A stretch of DNA of 64,000 nt from assembly GCF_002094305.1 (NCBI RefSeq), contig NZ_LWTX01000002.1, positions 496,001-560,000 on the forward strand, written 5' to 3'. Numbering within the stretch: position 1 is the stretch's first letter; every line of letters starts with the position of its first letter. The notes beneath the pieces are model-generated. The model was not told the origin of the DNA and searched no databases. It saw nothing but the letters and a program-made list of their open reading frames with translations. Position numbers and translations under genes: made by a program. Source of the stretch: Prescottella equi (GTDB lineage Bacteria > Actinomycetota > Actinomycetes > Mycobacteriales > Mycobacteriaceae). This document shows, piece after piece, positions 27,922-34,919 of the stretch.

Positions 27922-27995
27922 CGACCCTGACGGGACTCGAACCCGCGACCTCCGCCGTGACAGGGCGGCGCGCTAACCAACTGCGCCACAGGGCC
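27922..27995 (-). tRNA. tRNA-Asp(GTC), first copy in the operon
   Basis: The same 74-base sequence as the gene at 27660-27733. It lies between tRNA-Glu and tRNA-Phe, the usual actinobacterial order Glu-Asp-Phe. The other copy is therefore the likely duplicate. Confidence 0.95.
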
Positions 27996-28044
27996 TTGCT
28001 GTTACTGCTATTCAACTGTACTTCCCCAGCTGATGGGTGAAGCG

Positions 28045-28117
28045 TACCCCCTACGGGATTCGAACCCGCGCTACCGCCTTGAAAGGGCGGCGTCCTAGGC
28101 CGCTAGACGAAGGGGGC
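28045..28117 (-). tRNA. tRNA-Glu(TTC)
   Basis: A 73-base cloverleaf starting GCCCCCTTCGTCTAGCGGCC, anticodon loop CTTTCAA (TTC), T loop GGTTCGAATCC, with a G1-U72 closing pair. First gene of the tRNA operon. A plausible promoter (TTGCGA, 16 bases, TATCCA on the minus strand) lies at 28167-28194. Confidence 0.94.
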
Positions 28118-28234
28118 CCGCCGGATTGCTCCGACCAGTACCTCCAACGGCGTTCCGTTGGGAGCTTGGATAGCTTAGGGCACCGATTTCGCAATCCACA
28201 AATCGCCTGATCAAACCGCGCAAACGCCAGGTTG

Positions 28235-28891
28235 TCACGCCTCCGTGGACACGGGGACCTCGGCCGGCCACCCGTTGGCCCGCCAGTTCGCGAGCCACTC
28301 GTCCGACGCCATCCCCGCCAGCACCACCTCGAGCGATTCCTCGAAGCGGGCACGCAGGTCCACCTCGCTCGCGGTCAGATCCGACATGTAGCGCTGCCCG
28401 GCGAGGCTGGCCGCGAGCACGCGGGTGAACTTGTCGGTGTCGACCCCGTCCCGGACCAACCCCTCACGCTGCGCCCGTGCGATCAGGTCGCGAGCCGAGG
28501 ACCCCCACACCCGTGCGCCACCGTTCTGCACGTCCGCATAGAACTCCGGCTCGATGATCAATCGGAACTCGGCCCGCACGATGGGGTCCGTCAGGAACAT
28601 CTGCGCCACCTGGTCGATGAGCCCGTGCAGGATCTCGAACGGATCGAGGTCGGTGCGGGACGTCCACCGATCGGTGGTCTCCTTGAATTTCTCGAGCGCG
28701 GCAGCGAGAACCGCGCGCCCGAGCTCCTCCTTCGATTCGAAGTGGAAGTACATCGCACCCTTGGTCGCGTTGGATCCTTCCAGGATCGCGTTGACCGAAG
28801 CTGCCGCGTAACCGCGCTTCCCGAACTCGACTGCAGCCGCTTCCACGATCGCAGCGCGGGTCCGCCGCGCACGTTCCTGTTGACGTGCCAT
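28235..28891 (-). CDS. TetR-family regulator, gamma-butyrolactone-receptor-like
   Basis: 218 residues. The recognition region SVNAILEGSNATKGAMYFHF followed by ESKEELGRAVL is characteristic of the ScbR/ArpA butyrolactone receptor branch of TetR proteins, where KGAMYFHF is a hallmark. ATG 28891 (MARQQERARRTRAAI) fits. No AfsA-type synthase is visible in the window. An inverted-repeat site resembling an autoregulatory element lies upstream. Signal-molecule binding is inferred from the family. Confidence 0.8.
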   Translation of the reverse strand: MARQQERARRTRAAIVEAAAVEFGKRGYAAASVNAILEGSNATKGAMYFHFESKEELGRAVLAAALEKFKETTDRWTSRTDLDPFEILHGLIDQVAQMFLTDPIVRAEFRLIIEPEFYADVQNGGARVWGSSARDLIARAQREGLVRDGVDTDKFTRVLAASLAGQRYMSDLTASEVDLRARFEESLEVVLAGMASDEWLANWRANGWPAEVPVSTEA

Positions 28892-28986
28892 GCGCTACTC
28901 GCCTCCGAAAGCCGTAACGCTCGCCGGCCTGCCGACGAGCTGCCACCCGCCCGAAAACCAGACTAGTCCGCTTGTCGGTGGGGCCG

Positions 28987-29013
28987 AAACCGTAAACCCT
29001 GAACAGGCGGTTT
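28987..29013. promoter_or_regulatory. autoregulatory-element-like inverted repeat
   Basis: AAACCG (28987-28992) and CGGTTT (29008-29013) form outer arms, and a second AAACC (28994-28998) can pair with GGTTT. The AAACCG/CGGTTT arms recall the ARE boxes bound by butyrolactone receptors. The site is 95 bases upstream of the TetR start. Confidence 0.45.
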
Positions 29014-29055
29014 GCGCTCTTCGTCCATAAACACACCAAGTGGTATCCTTTTTCC

Positions 29056-29091
29056 GGCTCGGGTGTGCCGCAGGGGGTGCGCACCCGAGCC
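29056..29091. terminator. terminator-like hairpin after corA
   Basis: GGCTCGGGTG (29056-29065) pairs perfectly with CACCCGAGCC (29082-29091), starting 5 bases after the corA stop. Confidence 0.7.
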
Positions 29092-29096
29092 TTCAA

Positions 29097-30149
29097 CTAC
29101 AGCCACCCCCGGCGTTTGAAGCTCGCCCACAGTCCGGTGGCCAAACCCAGCAGGAGCACCGTGCTGAGCCAGAAGCCCAGCGGCTCGGAGTAGCCGGGAA
29201 ACGGAATGTTCTGGCCGAAGTAGCCGGTCACCCCGGTGGGAATCGCGATGATCGCCGCCCACGCGGTGAGCTTCTTCATGATCTCGTTCAGCGCGTTGCC
29301 CTGCATCGCCAGACTCGTCGAGAGAATCGACTCGATCGTGTCCCGCAGCCCGTCGATCCGCTCCGTCGCCCGCAGCGCGTGGTCGTAGACGTCCTGGTAG
29401 TACGGCACGATCTCGGCAGACGACGCATGTACGCCGGCGCGCAACAACGCACTCAGCGCCTGGTTCATCGGCAACACGACCCGCGACATCGCCACCACGT
29501 CCTTGCGCAGCGAGAAGCTCTGCAGCTGGATCGACCTGACGGACTCCGACCCGTCCAGCAACTCGTCCTCGACTGCCTGGATCCGTTCGTCGACGTCGTC
29601 CAACGCGTCGAAGTAGCCGTCGACCAACTGGTCGAGCAGCGCGTGGACGAGGAATCCGACGCCGTGCTCACTGAGCGAACCCAAGTCGTCCCAGGCGTCG
29701 AGCAGGGGGTCCGCGGGAAACCCGTCGTCGGAGCGGATCGTGATCAGCGCCCGGGCGAGGATGAACGCCGCGACCCGCGTCGAGCCCAGTTCGCCGGAAT
29801 CCGGATCGACACGGAGCGCGCGGGCATGCAACAAACTGTGATCGCGATAGCGCACCAGGCGGGGTCGCTGACTACCCGACGCGGCGTTCTCGAGAGCGAG
29901 GGGATGCAGTTCGATCTCGCCGCCGACCAACGGCGCCAGCGCAACCAGATCCGCCAGGGTCGGCGCCGAGAGATCCACCCAGATCACGGTGTCCGAGTCG
30001 GCACGGTGGACCGCAACTTCCTCCAGCGGTATGTCGGACGCGATCAGTACACCGCCCCGATACACCCGGCTTCGGTGCTTGCAGGTCACCTGCAGATCCT
30101 GCGCCACTCCCGCGATCTCGCGCGCCGCCTCGTCCGTCGTCTCGTCCAC
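29097..30149 (-). CDS. CorA-family divalent cation transporter with a GQN motif
   Basis: 350 residues: a large cytosolic N-terminal domain, a long helix, and two C-terminal membrane helices, as in CorA Mg2+/Co2+ channels. The conserved YGMN signature at the pore mouth reads FGQN here (GVTGYFGQNIPFPG). The Met to Gln change is a known minor variant in actinobacterial paralogues, from memory, and may alter ion choice. It stands alone between two hairpins. Start at 30149 is a reasonable ATG without a strong ribosome site. Confidence 0.87.
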   Translation of the reverse strand: MDETTDEAAREIAGVAQDLQVTCKHRSRVYRGGVLIASDIPLEEVAVHRADSDTVIWVDLSAPTLADLVALAPLVGGEIELHPLALENAASGSQRPRLVRYRDHSLLHARALRVDPDSGELGSTRVAAFILARALITIRSDDGFPADPLLDAWDDLGSLSEHGVGFLVHALLDQLVDGYFDALDDVDERIQAVEDELLDGSESVRSIQLQSFSLRKDVVAMSRVVLPMNQALSALLRAGVHASSAEIVPYYQDVYDHALRATERIDGLRDTIESILSTSLAMQGNALNEIMKKLTAWAAIIAIPTGVTGYFGQNIPFPGYSEPLGFWLSTVLLLGLATGLWASFKRRGWL

Positions 30150-30558
30150 ACCTTCGATCCTCGCCCACGTCCACGTCGAGCGCGCGCCCCCTCATCACCG
30201 AACGTTCTCCCCGGATACCGTTCACACGTTTGTTCAGTGCCCCACGGTTCATTCCGGCCGAACGAACCTTCACGAGAAAAATTGAATGGAAACTGTTTAC
30301 CCTCTCGCTCGCGCCAGGGAGCGTCTTCGGTTCCGAATCGTGATCGGGTAGCCCGACCACATGTGCGGGCGGCCCTCTCGCATTTTCCGTGCCCGATTTC
30401 CCGTTGCGCCGCAGGGCTGTGAACAGGTGGCAACTCATGCGAACGATCCGTGCGAACCCACTCGAGCAGGTTCGCACGGATCGTTCCCGCCCGTCGGCGG
30501 GTCAGCACGTTTCGATCCGTCCAGACTGCGGAATCGCGTTGTGCTGGAAGAGTTCCCC
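30150..30558. other. 409-base region without a gene
   Basis: Open frames here are short, arginine-rich and overlap each other, so no gene is called. The clearest element is the 18-base perfect hairpin at 30441-30486. Confidence 0.5.
30441..30486 (-). terminator. 18-bp perfect hairpin downstream of the 46-aa peptide gene
   Basis: GAACGATCCGTGCGAACC (30441-30458) pairs perfectly with GGTTCGCACGGATCGTTC (30469-30486), 73 bases beyond the peptide stop. It is probably its terminator; no U tract follows. Confidence 0.65.
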
Positions 30559-30699
30559 CTACACCGGCGGAGTCGCCGTGCTGCCACCGAAGGTGCTGCC
30601 GCTGATGTTGCTGCCACTGTTCGCAGACCCGAACGTCACGTCGGAACTGAAGGCATTTCCATTGAACAGATTGAAGATCAGATCGAAGATGCTGCCCAT
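30559..30699 (-). CDS. 46-aa acidic leaderless peptide, PorA/PorH-like in character
   Basis: ATG 30699 follows AGGAGG with a 6-base spacer, an excellent ribosome site that makes this a real gene. The peptide opens MGSIFDLIFNLFNGNAFSSD, an amphipathic helix, and continues as a Ser/Gly/Thr-rich tail ending TATPPV. It has no Lys or Arg (net about -2), no signal peptide and no cysteine. It lies just outside the tRNA-Lys island. Its character matches the four island peptides (32623-33172), but no residue-level homology is claimed. A cell-envelope role is inference. Confidence 0.65.
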   Translation of the reverse strand: MGSIFDLIFNLFNGNAFSSDVTFGSANSGSNISGSTFGGSTATPPV

Positions 30700-31031
30700 T
30701 CGAGCCTCCTGATTTTGAATTCCGTGAATGATGCCGACGTCACAGTAACAGCGGAACAGACCTGTCGTTGCGTTCTTCAATAACGGATCGATAAATGCAT
30801 CAACCGCCACTCTAGAACTCAGGAATCAACTGTTTCAACAATACCTGCAAAATGGACTTTCTCACCATTGCGGATATACGTCCGGATCCCCTCCCGGCCT
30901 CGAGCACGAAGGGGCGCGACGGCGGCTCGCGGCGGGGCGTCGAGCGAGCCCGACACTGGAGGAAACGCGTCAGCGGCCCGCTCCGAAGTTGGAACGGGCC
31001 GCTGAACGGCGGCGGAGTGAACCGCCTGCAC
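30700..31031. other. 332-base region: leader of the 46-aa gene and original tRNA-Lys flank
   Basis: It contains the upstream region of the 46-aa peptide gene and a hairpin (30971-31004) that was probably the terminator of tRNA-Lys before the island inserted. No gene is supported. Confidence 0.45.
30971..31004 (-). terminator. hairpin, probable former terminator of tRNA-Lys
   Basis: CAGCGGCCCG (30971-30980) pairs perfectly with CGGGCCGCTG (30995-31004). On the minus strand it lies 28 bases beyond the left att copy of the tRNA 3' end. Confidence 0.5.
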
Positions 31032-31054
31032 GTGCCCCCAGTAGGGCTCGAACC
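31032..31054. repeat. left attachment repeat (att), tRNA-Lys 3' end copy
   Basis: 23 bases beginning GTGCCCCCAGTAGGG, identical to 34958-34980. Homology continues for six more bases (ACGACC) after a one-base indel. Confidence 0.85.
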
Positions 31055-31136
31055 ACGACCACCCCTCCGACCGGAGCGGCAGGAACGCCGGCGGGAAGCA
31101 CCCGATTCCTCGGGATAGCCGCCAACGTCCCTAACG

Positions 31137-31437
31137 ATGCCGGCGCGCGGGTGGTGGTTCCCAGCGAATGCGACCCGCCCCGGCGAACACATCCAATTCG
31201 AAGTCGGTCAGCCAAATCATAGGGAAGGCGATGCGGCGAGCCGGACTCCAGCGCACGGCGCACCGCCTCCGCCACTGGTACGGCACGACGCTCCTCGACG
31301 ACGGAGCCGACCTCCGCGTCGTCCAGGAACTGCTGCGCCACGCCTCACTATCGACGACGCAGATCTACACGAAGGTTCCCGACGGCCGGCGGAGGACTGC
31401 GGTCAAGGCACTGGATCCGTGGAGGGCAATCGCGTAG
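31137..31437 (+). pseudogene. tyrosine recombinase (phage integrase) C-terminal remnant
   Basis: The second frame carries the catalytic C terminus: [14 protein letters not shown] (the HxLR box), [16 protein letters not shown] (the His/Trp position and the nucleophile Tyr). The upstream frame contributes [14 protein letters not shown], which precedes this region in intact integrases. The two frames join by a frameshift near 31195. The N-terminal core-binding region and the first catalytic Arg are missing. Confidence 0.8.
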
Positions 31438-31531
31438 TCCTACTGATGCCCCACCGAGGACCTGCTCCCGCGCCCGATCACCCGGATATCGGTGTGGTCA
31501 TCGCGCCGTCTGGGGGTTCCTTTGTGTTCCG

Positions 31532-32113
31532 TCAGCCCTGACCTGCTTGAACGCGCGCCACGGTATACGACTTCTCATCACGGGTGAGCAGCGCGCTGAT
31601 CCTGCGGAACTGGTCAATCAGGTGGGGGTCAGCGAGGGGGCGATTGTCGAACTCTGCGGATGAGACGTCGAGCCCGGCGACTTCGAGCAACGTCAGCGCC
31701 ATCGCCGCGATCGGCTCGCTGGCCCCGCTCTTTCGAAAGCGGTACCAGCACGTTAGTCCGCACATTGCAACGAGGAGGACGTCGGCGGTCTCCTCGTCCC
31801 GGTGGATGTGCGCTGTTTCCCATGCGGCGATCCAATCGCCGAGAGTGTCGATCTCGACGCGTACTGGGTCAGCGCAGGCCAGACAGAGTGTGCGGCTGGC
31901 GGCGGGAAGAAGTTCGGTCTCGGCCGCGTCGGTCAGGCCGTCCAATTGAGTCAGGCAGCGAACTGCATGGGTTGCCAGGTTCCGGCGTTGTTCGACGGAG
32001 GCGTTGTCCGCCAACCGACGGATGACGCTTTCGACGTCACTGCGTCGGAACCGTCGTCGGCTACCTGGAAGATACGTGCTCGACGGTACGAGGTGGAACA
32101 CGTGGGACCGCAT
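31532..32113 (-). CDS. hypothetical protein co-transcribed with the Lsr2 paralogue
   Basis: 193 residues from ATG 32113, four bases after the lsr2 stop, so translation is probably coupled. It opens MRSHVFHLVPSSTYLPGSRR and is predicted soluble, mixed helical, with a central CLACADP and CGLTCWYRF. I do not recognise the family. The frame could extend upstream, but that would overlap the lsr2 gene. A role with the nucleoid protein is possible by position only. Confidence 0.6.
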   Translation of the reverse strand: MRSHVFHLVPSSTYLPGSRRRFRRSDVESVIRRLADNASVEQRRNLATHAVRCLTQLDGLTDAAETELLPAASRTLCLACADPVRVEIDTLGDWIAAWETAHIHRDEETADVLLVAMCGLTCWYRFRKSGASEPIAAMALTLLEVAGLDVSSAEFDNRPLADPHLIDQFRRISALLTRDEKSYTVARVQAGQG

Positions 32114-32117
32114 GCTG

Positions 32118-32435
32118 TCAGTCGGAATGTGCGACTGCGTAGTGCTCGAGAACGGTCCGGGGGAGGCGCGATTTTCGGGGCAGTGGGTAGCCCTTCTCGT
32201 GCGCCCATCGGCGTACGACGGGCACACCGCTTTCGGGCACCAGCTCCGTTGCCCACCGCTTGTGGCCGCCGACGCGGCGGGCACGGCGGATGTAGCCGGC
32301 GAGAACATCACGCAGCTCTTTCGCGTTCTCGTCCCGTAAGTCGATGGAGTAGGTTTGCCCGTCCACGGAGAACTCGATCGTTTCTCCCCCAGCTTCGATC
32401 TTCTGTCCGTCGAGCTCGTCGATCGTTTCCACCAT
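32118..32435 (-). CDS. Lsr2-family nucleoid protein (xenogeneic silencer), island copy
   Basis: 105 residues. The N-terminal dimerisation domain reads DELDGQKIEAGGETIEFSVD then YSIDLRDENAKELRDVL. The C-terminal DNA-binding domain reads VRRWAHEKGYPLPRKSRLPR, where the usual minor-groove hook RGR is replaced by KSR. Lsr2 is the actinobacterial H-NS analogue that silences AT-rich foreign DNA. An island copy may silence its own cargo or counteract the host protein. ATG 32435 has no good ribosome site; an upstream start at 32498 within the hairpin is less likely. Confidence 0.85.
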   Translation of the reverse strand: MVETIDELDGQKIEAGGETIEFSVDGQTYSIDLRDENAKELRDVLAGYIRRARRVGGHKRWATELVPESGVPVVRRWAHEKGYPLPRKSRLPRTVLEHYAVAHSD

Positions 32436-32475
32436 GATTCTGCACACCGCAGCTACCCCCCTGTTGCTGAATGCT

Positions 32476-32510
32476 GTTGGGGCCGACACGGATACCATGT
32501 CGGCCCCAAC
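32476..32510 (-). terminator. hairpin between the peptide operon and lsr2
   Basis: GTTGGGGCCGACA (32476-32488) pairs perfectly with TGTCGGCCCCAAC (32498-32510), 13 bases with a 9-base loop, 113 bases after the last peptide stop. It probably ends the peptide transcript. Confidence 0.6.
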
Positions 32511-32622
32511 ATCGGGTCCATCAGTGTGCCGTCGCCGCCCGATTCGGCCGACTCGAAGTCGTCACCGCATGCGGGGGACAACTCGTCATCGGGCGTGGGG
32601 CCTCGTTCCTCGGTGGCGCCGG

Positions 32623-32757
32623 TCAGGCTCCGCCGCTAGCTGAGTTCAGGCTCGACCAACCGGCACCTTCCATAGACGCGGTGAGCAAACCGACCATGGT
32701 GACGTTGCCGAGTCCGAGCAGCATATCCAAGAAGCCGTCGAAGTAATCGCTGGACAT
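32623..32757 (-). CDS. short hydrophobic peptide A, 44 aa (island peptide operon, gene 4)
   Basis: ATG 32757 follows AAGGAG with a 7-base spacer. The peptide opens MSSDYFDGFLDMLLGLGNVT and ends in a Ser/Gly-rich tail. It has four acidic and no basic residues, no signal peptide, and an amphipathic helical first half. It lies 11 bases after peptide B. It fits the size and character of the PorA/PorH channel peptides of corynebacteria; homology is not established. Confidence 0.68.
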   Translation of the reverse strand: MSSDYFDGFLDMLLGLGNVTMVGLLTASMEGAGWSSLNSASGGA

Positions 32758-32768
32758 TCAGTGTCTCC

Positions 32769-32894
32769 TTACGACAAATCCTTGAGGAAATTGAATAAAA
32801 GCTGGCTGGACCCGACACCAGTGGGGGTGTCGTTCCCGAACCAGGACCCGGCTCCGACGATGAGCAGGTCCATGAAGAAGTCTTGCAGCGACAT
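32769..32894 (-). CDS. short hydrophobic peptide B, 41 aa (island peptide operon, gene 3)
   Basis: ATG 32894 has an AGAAGGG element about 11 bases upstream. The peptide opens MSLQDFFMDLLIVGAGSWFG, has a central Pro/Gly turn and a second helix LLFNFLKDLS. Net charge is about -3. Two helices around a turn differ from peptide A. It lies 31 bases after peptide C. Confidence 0.66.
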   Translation of the reverse strand: MSLQDFFMDLLIVGAGSWFGNDTPTGVGSSQLLFNFLKDLS

Positions 32895-32925
32895 CACACG
32901 TTCACCCTTCTGTTGATTTCTGCAC

Positions 32926-33045
32926 TCACACGTTCACGCCCAGAGACAGCGACACGGCTCGACCGATCAAGGCCGAGTACAGCGTCGGAATCATCTGGGT
33001 GACGGTCTGCCCCAGCGAGGCGGTGGCTTCGGCGATGGAAAGCAA
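32926..33045 (-). CDS. short hydrophobic peptide C, 39 aa, TTG start (island peptide operon, gene 2)
   Basis: No ATG or GTG is available, but GGAG lies 7 bases before the TTG at 33045, which also sits 4 bases after the stop of peptide D, typical of coupled genes. The peptide opens MLSIAEATASLGQTVTQMIP and ends LSLGVNV, with near-zero net charge. It is the least acidic of the four. Confidence 0.6.
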   Translation of the reverse strand: MLSIAEATASLGQTVTQMIPTLYSALIGRAVSLSLGVNV

Positions 33046-33049
33046 CGTA

Positions 33050-33172
33050 TTACTCCGTTCCGGTCGAGGACGAGTCCATGGACATCGCGTTCAGTCCGTC
33101 CAGGGAGCCTCCGAGAATCGGGGCGAGTCCTGTGACGAATGTTCGCAGGGCAGTGAAGAAATCAACGGACAT
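33050..33172 (-). CDS. short hydrophobic peptide D, 40 aa (island peptide operon, gene 1)
   Basis: ATG 33172, with only a weak AAGAGA ribosome site. The peptide opens MSVDFFTALRTFVTGLAPIL and ends in a Met/Ser/Asp-rich tail (MDSSSTGTE). Net charge is about -3. The start MS(V/L)(D/Q)FF resembles peptide B (MSLQDFF). First gene of the operon, behind the long hairpin at 33216-33257. Confidence 0.66.
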   Translation of the reverse strand: MSVDFFTALRTFVTGLAPILGGSLDGLNAMSMDSSSTGTE

Positions 33173-33215
33173 GCGGTAACCATTCTCTTGATACTTCGGA
33201 TGAACGAAACCCCTT

Positions 33216-33257
33216 CGTGCCGGTGGGATTTGATAGCTTCCAAATCCCACCGGCACG
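33216..33257. repeat. 17-bp perfect inverted repeat in front of the peptide operon
   Basis: CGTGCCGGTGGGATTTG (33216-33232) and CAAATCCCACCGGCACG (33241-33257) form a perfect stem with an 8-base loop, 44 bases before peptide D. It could be the terminator of the secreted-protein pseudogene upstream or a structured leader of the peptide mRNA. Confidence 0.65.
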
Positions 33258-33294
33258 AGTAGAGGGTGACGTCACTGGTGGTGACGTCGTTGCA

Positions 33295-33779
33295 TCAGCG
33301 GACGATGTGGAACTTGTTCGCCGACTGAGTGATGGTGGGGAACGAGATGTAGATGTGGGCCAGGAAGTCGGACTCCTAGATGCCGGTGGACTCCCACTGG
33401 TTCGCCGGTGTGGTGCCGCTGCCCGGGGTCTCGAGCTTGACGTAGCCGCCGCTGGTCACAGTCGAAACCAGGGCTGACGTGCCCGTGATGCAGTAGCGGC
33501 CGTTGGCATCGGTCGTGGTGCTGTAGTCGGCCACGAATCCGCCGCCCGAGTTGTACAGCGTGCCCTTGACCGCGGCTCAGGAGACACCGGTCGCCGCGCT
33601 CGGCGGCGCCGCGTTGGCCACCCAGGAACCGCCCGTGTAGACGGTGCCACACATCTGGTAGTTCGCCGTGGGAACCGCGTTCAACGCGGGGCGGCATTGG
33701 CAACGCCAGTGCCGAGGAACGCCATTGCTGCTGCACCCGCGATCGCACCTGCGGCCGACAGCTTTGTCTTCACCTGCAT
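33295..33779 (-). pseudogene. secreted protein pseudogene (one frameshift, two in-frame stops)
   Basis: ATG 33779 with an AAGGA ribosome site starts a good signal peptide (MQVKTKLSAAGAIAGAAAMA, ending GVANAAP). The frame then breaks near 33685 and continues one frame over as ALNAVPTANYQMCGTVYTGG. In that frame a TGA at 33577-33579 and a TAG at 33376-33378 interrupt otherwise sensible beta-rich sequence (DANGRYCITGTSALVSTVTS) that ends at TGA 33295-33297. The intact protein would have been about 160 residues, exported, and rich in beta strands. Function unknown. Confidence 0.75.
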
Positions 33780-34915
33780 GCTCGTCCTTCGTTCGGGTTG
33801 ATGGCCCTCGTGGAGAAAGTCGCATCACATCGCTGCCGGGCCCGATACAGCATCGTGATGCGGATCACGCTAGATCACGGGAAATGAAACTTGTGCCGAA
33901 TTCGTAAATCTACCGGGCAGTAGGTTTTCCGAATTCTCAAAGGGTCGAGTTGAGTTCGCTCGTGCTATCAAACGCTCGACAGGAAGCCACTCGGACTCTT
34001 AGTCGAAACACCCAAGACCACCTGCACGAATGCGAACTTTCGGAACCGGGAAACTGCAGCACACTCGATTCTTTACTTTTGTACTGCAGTGCAAAGGTAA
34101 AGAATGGAGCGAATCGCGATACGAGGACTCGGAGAGCTGCACCCTTGGTTGATGTCGTGGCTGCTGTTTCGAGTCGATGCGATGGCGCGCTCGACGGCTC
34201 GACGATCCTGGCGAAGTCCTCCTACCGCACGTAGCCGGTGGCCCTCTGCAGCCTACGCAGTGACCGACGCTCAGTACCGTCGTCGTGAACCCGCCGGATG
34301 GCATCGAACGCGGACTCATCGTCGTCGAACAGGGAGTCCGCTCGTCGCACACCACCAGCAGTAGTCGACGCGGTAGTGATATCCGCCGCCGAGTCACACT
34401 CGTCTCCTACGGTGTGATCGCCAGTTTCACCAACCGAAGCCGATGTCATGACCTGGAGCGTCTGTCGCGGACGCGGGCAGTTGCTCGCATTCGTGAACGA
34501 GACAGCCCCGGCCCGGGATGTCGAAATGAGACTGCAGGGCGTCGCAGTTGGCGGTAGGTCTGGAAGCCGCGATTGGACGGCGAAGCGTCCGCTCATGGAG
34601 CAGGGTGACGCCGTCACTTCGACCACCTCTGATGGCGATCGACTCGAGCAGACTGTGGATCGCCTACCACCATGACCGCCCGCGGCACCAGAGTGACCGC
34701 TACCGAGAGAAGGTTGACATGAGCCCTCCGTCACCTCCTCGGCGATCAAGAACGAAAACTCTGCACCATCGACACCGAGCCAGCTTTCGGCGTGGTCGAC
34801 GAGGATTTCGTCCAGGGGGGGAGACGGACCGGACGAAGCCACGGGACGTTGTTGCCATCGCGAAGCGTGTCGAGTTCTCACCCGCATCCCGGCCGGATGG
34901 ATCCTCGGCACACAA
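33780..34915. other. 1.1-kb right arm of the island without a confident gene
   Basis: Open frames exist on both strands, but they overlap each other, lack ribosome sites and show no domain. The longest minus-strand frame runs through the tRNA-Lys gene and is rejected as a whole. A remnant with an acidic end (SLFDDDESAFDAIRRVHDDG, near 34270-34330 on the minus strand) could be the tail of a lost gene. An inverted repeat lies at 34068-34105. Confidence 0.45.
34068..34105. repeat. imperfect inverted repeat around a PstI-like CTGCAG
   Basis: ATTCTTTAC-TTTTG and CAAAG-GTAAAGAAT can pair over about 14 bases with one mismatch, with TACTGCAGTG in the centre. The site is AT-rich compared with the host and could be an operator or an element end. 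Confidence 0.4.
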
Positions 34916-34919
34916 GAAA

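Noticed and set aside
30812-30865. 18-codon cationic peptide MVRKSILQVLLKQLIPEF on the minus strand
   Set aside because: Attractive composition but no ribosome site and no supporting context; short frames arise by chance.
32623-33172. Leaderless bacteriocin cluster
   Set aside because: The peptides are mostly acidic with almost no Lys or Arg, whereas leaderless bacteriocins are usually cationic; no immunity or export genes adjoin.
33295-33779. Programmed recoding (stop readthrough or frameshift) of the secreted protein
   Set aside because: Two different stop codons plus a frameshift without slippery site or stem favour plain decay.
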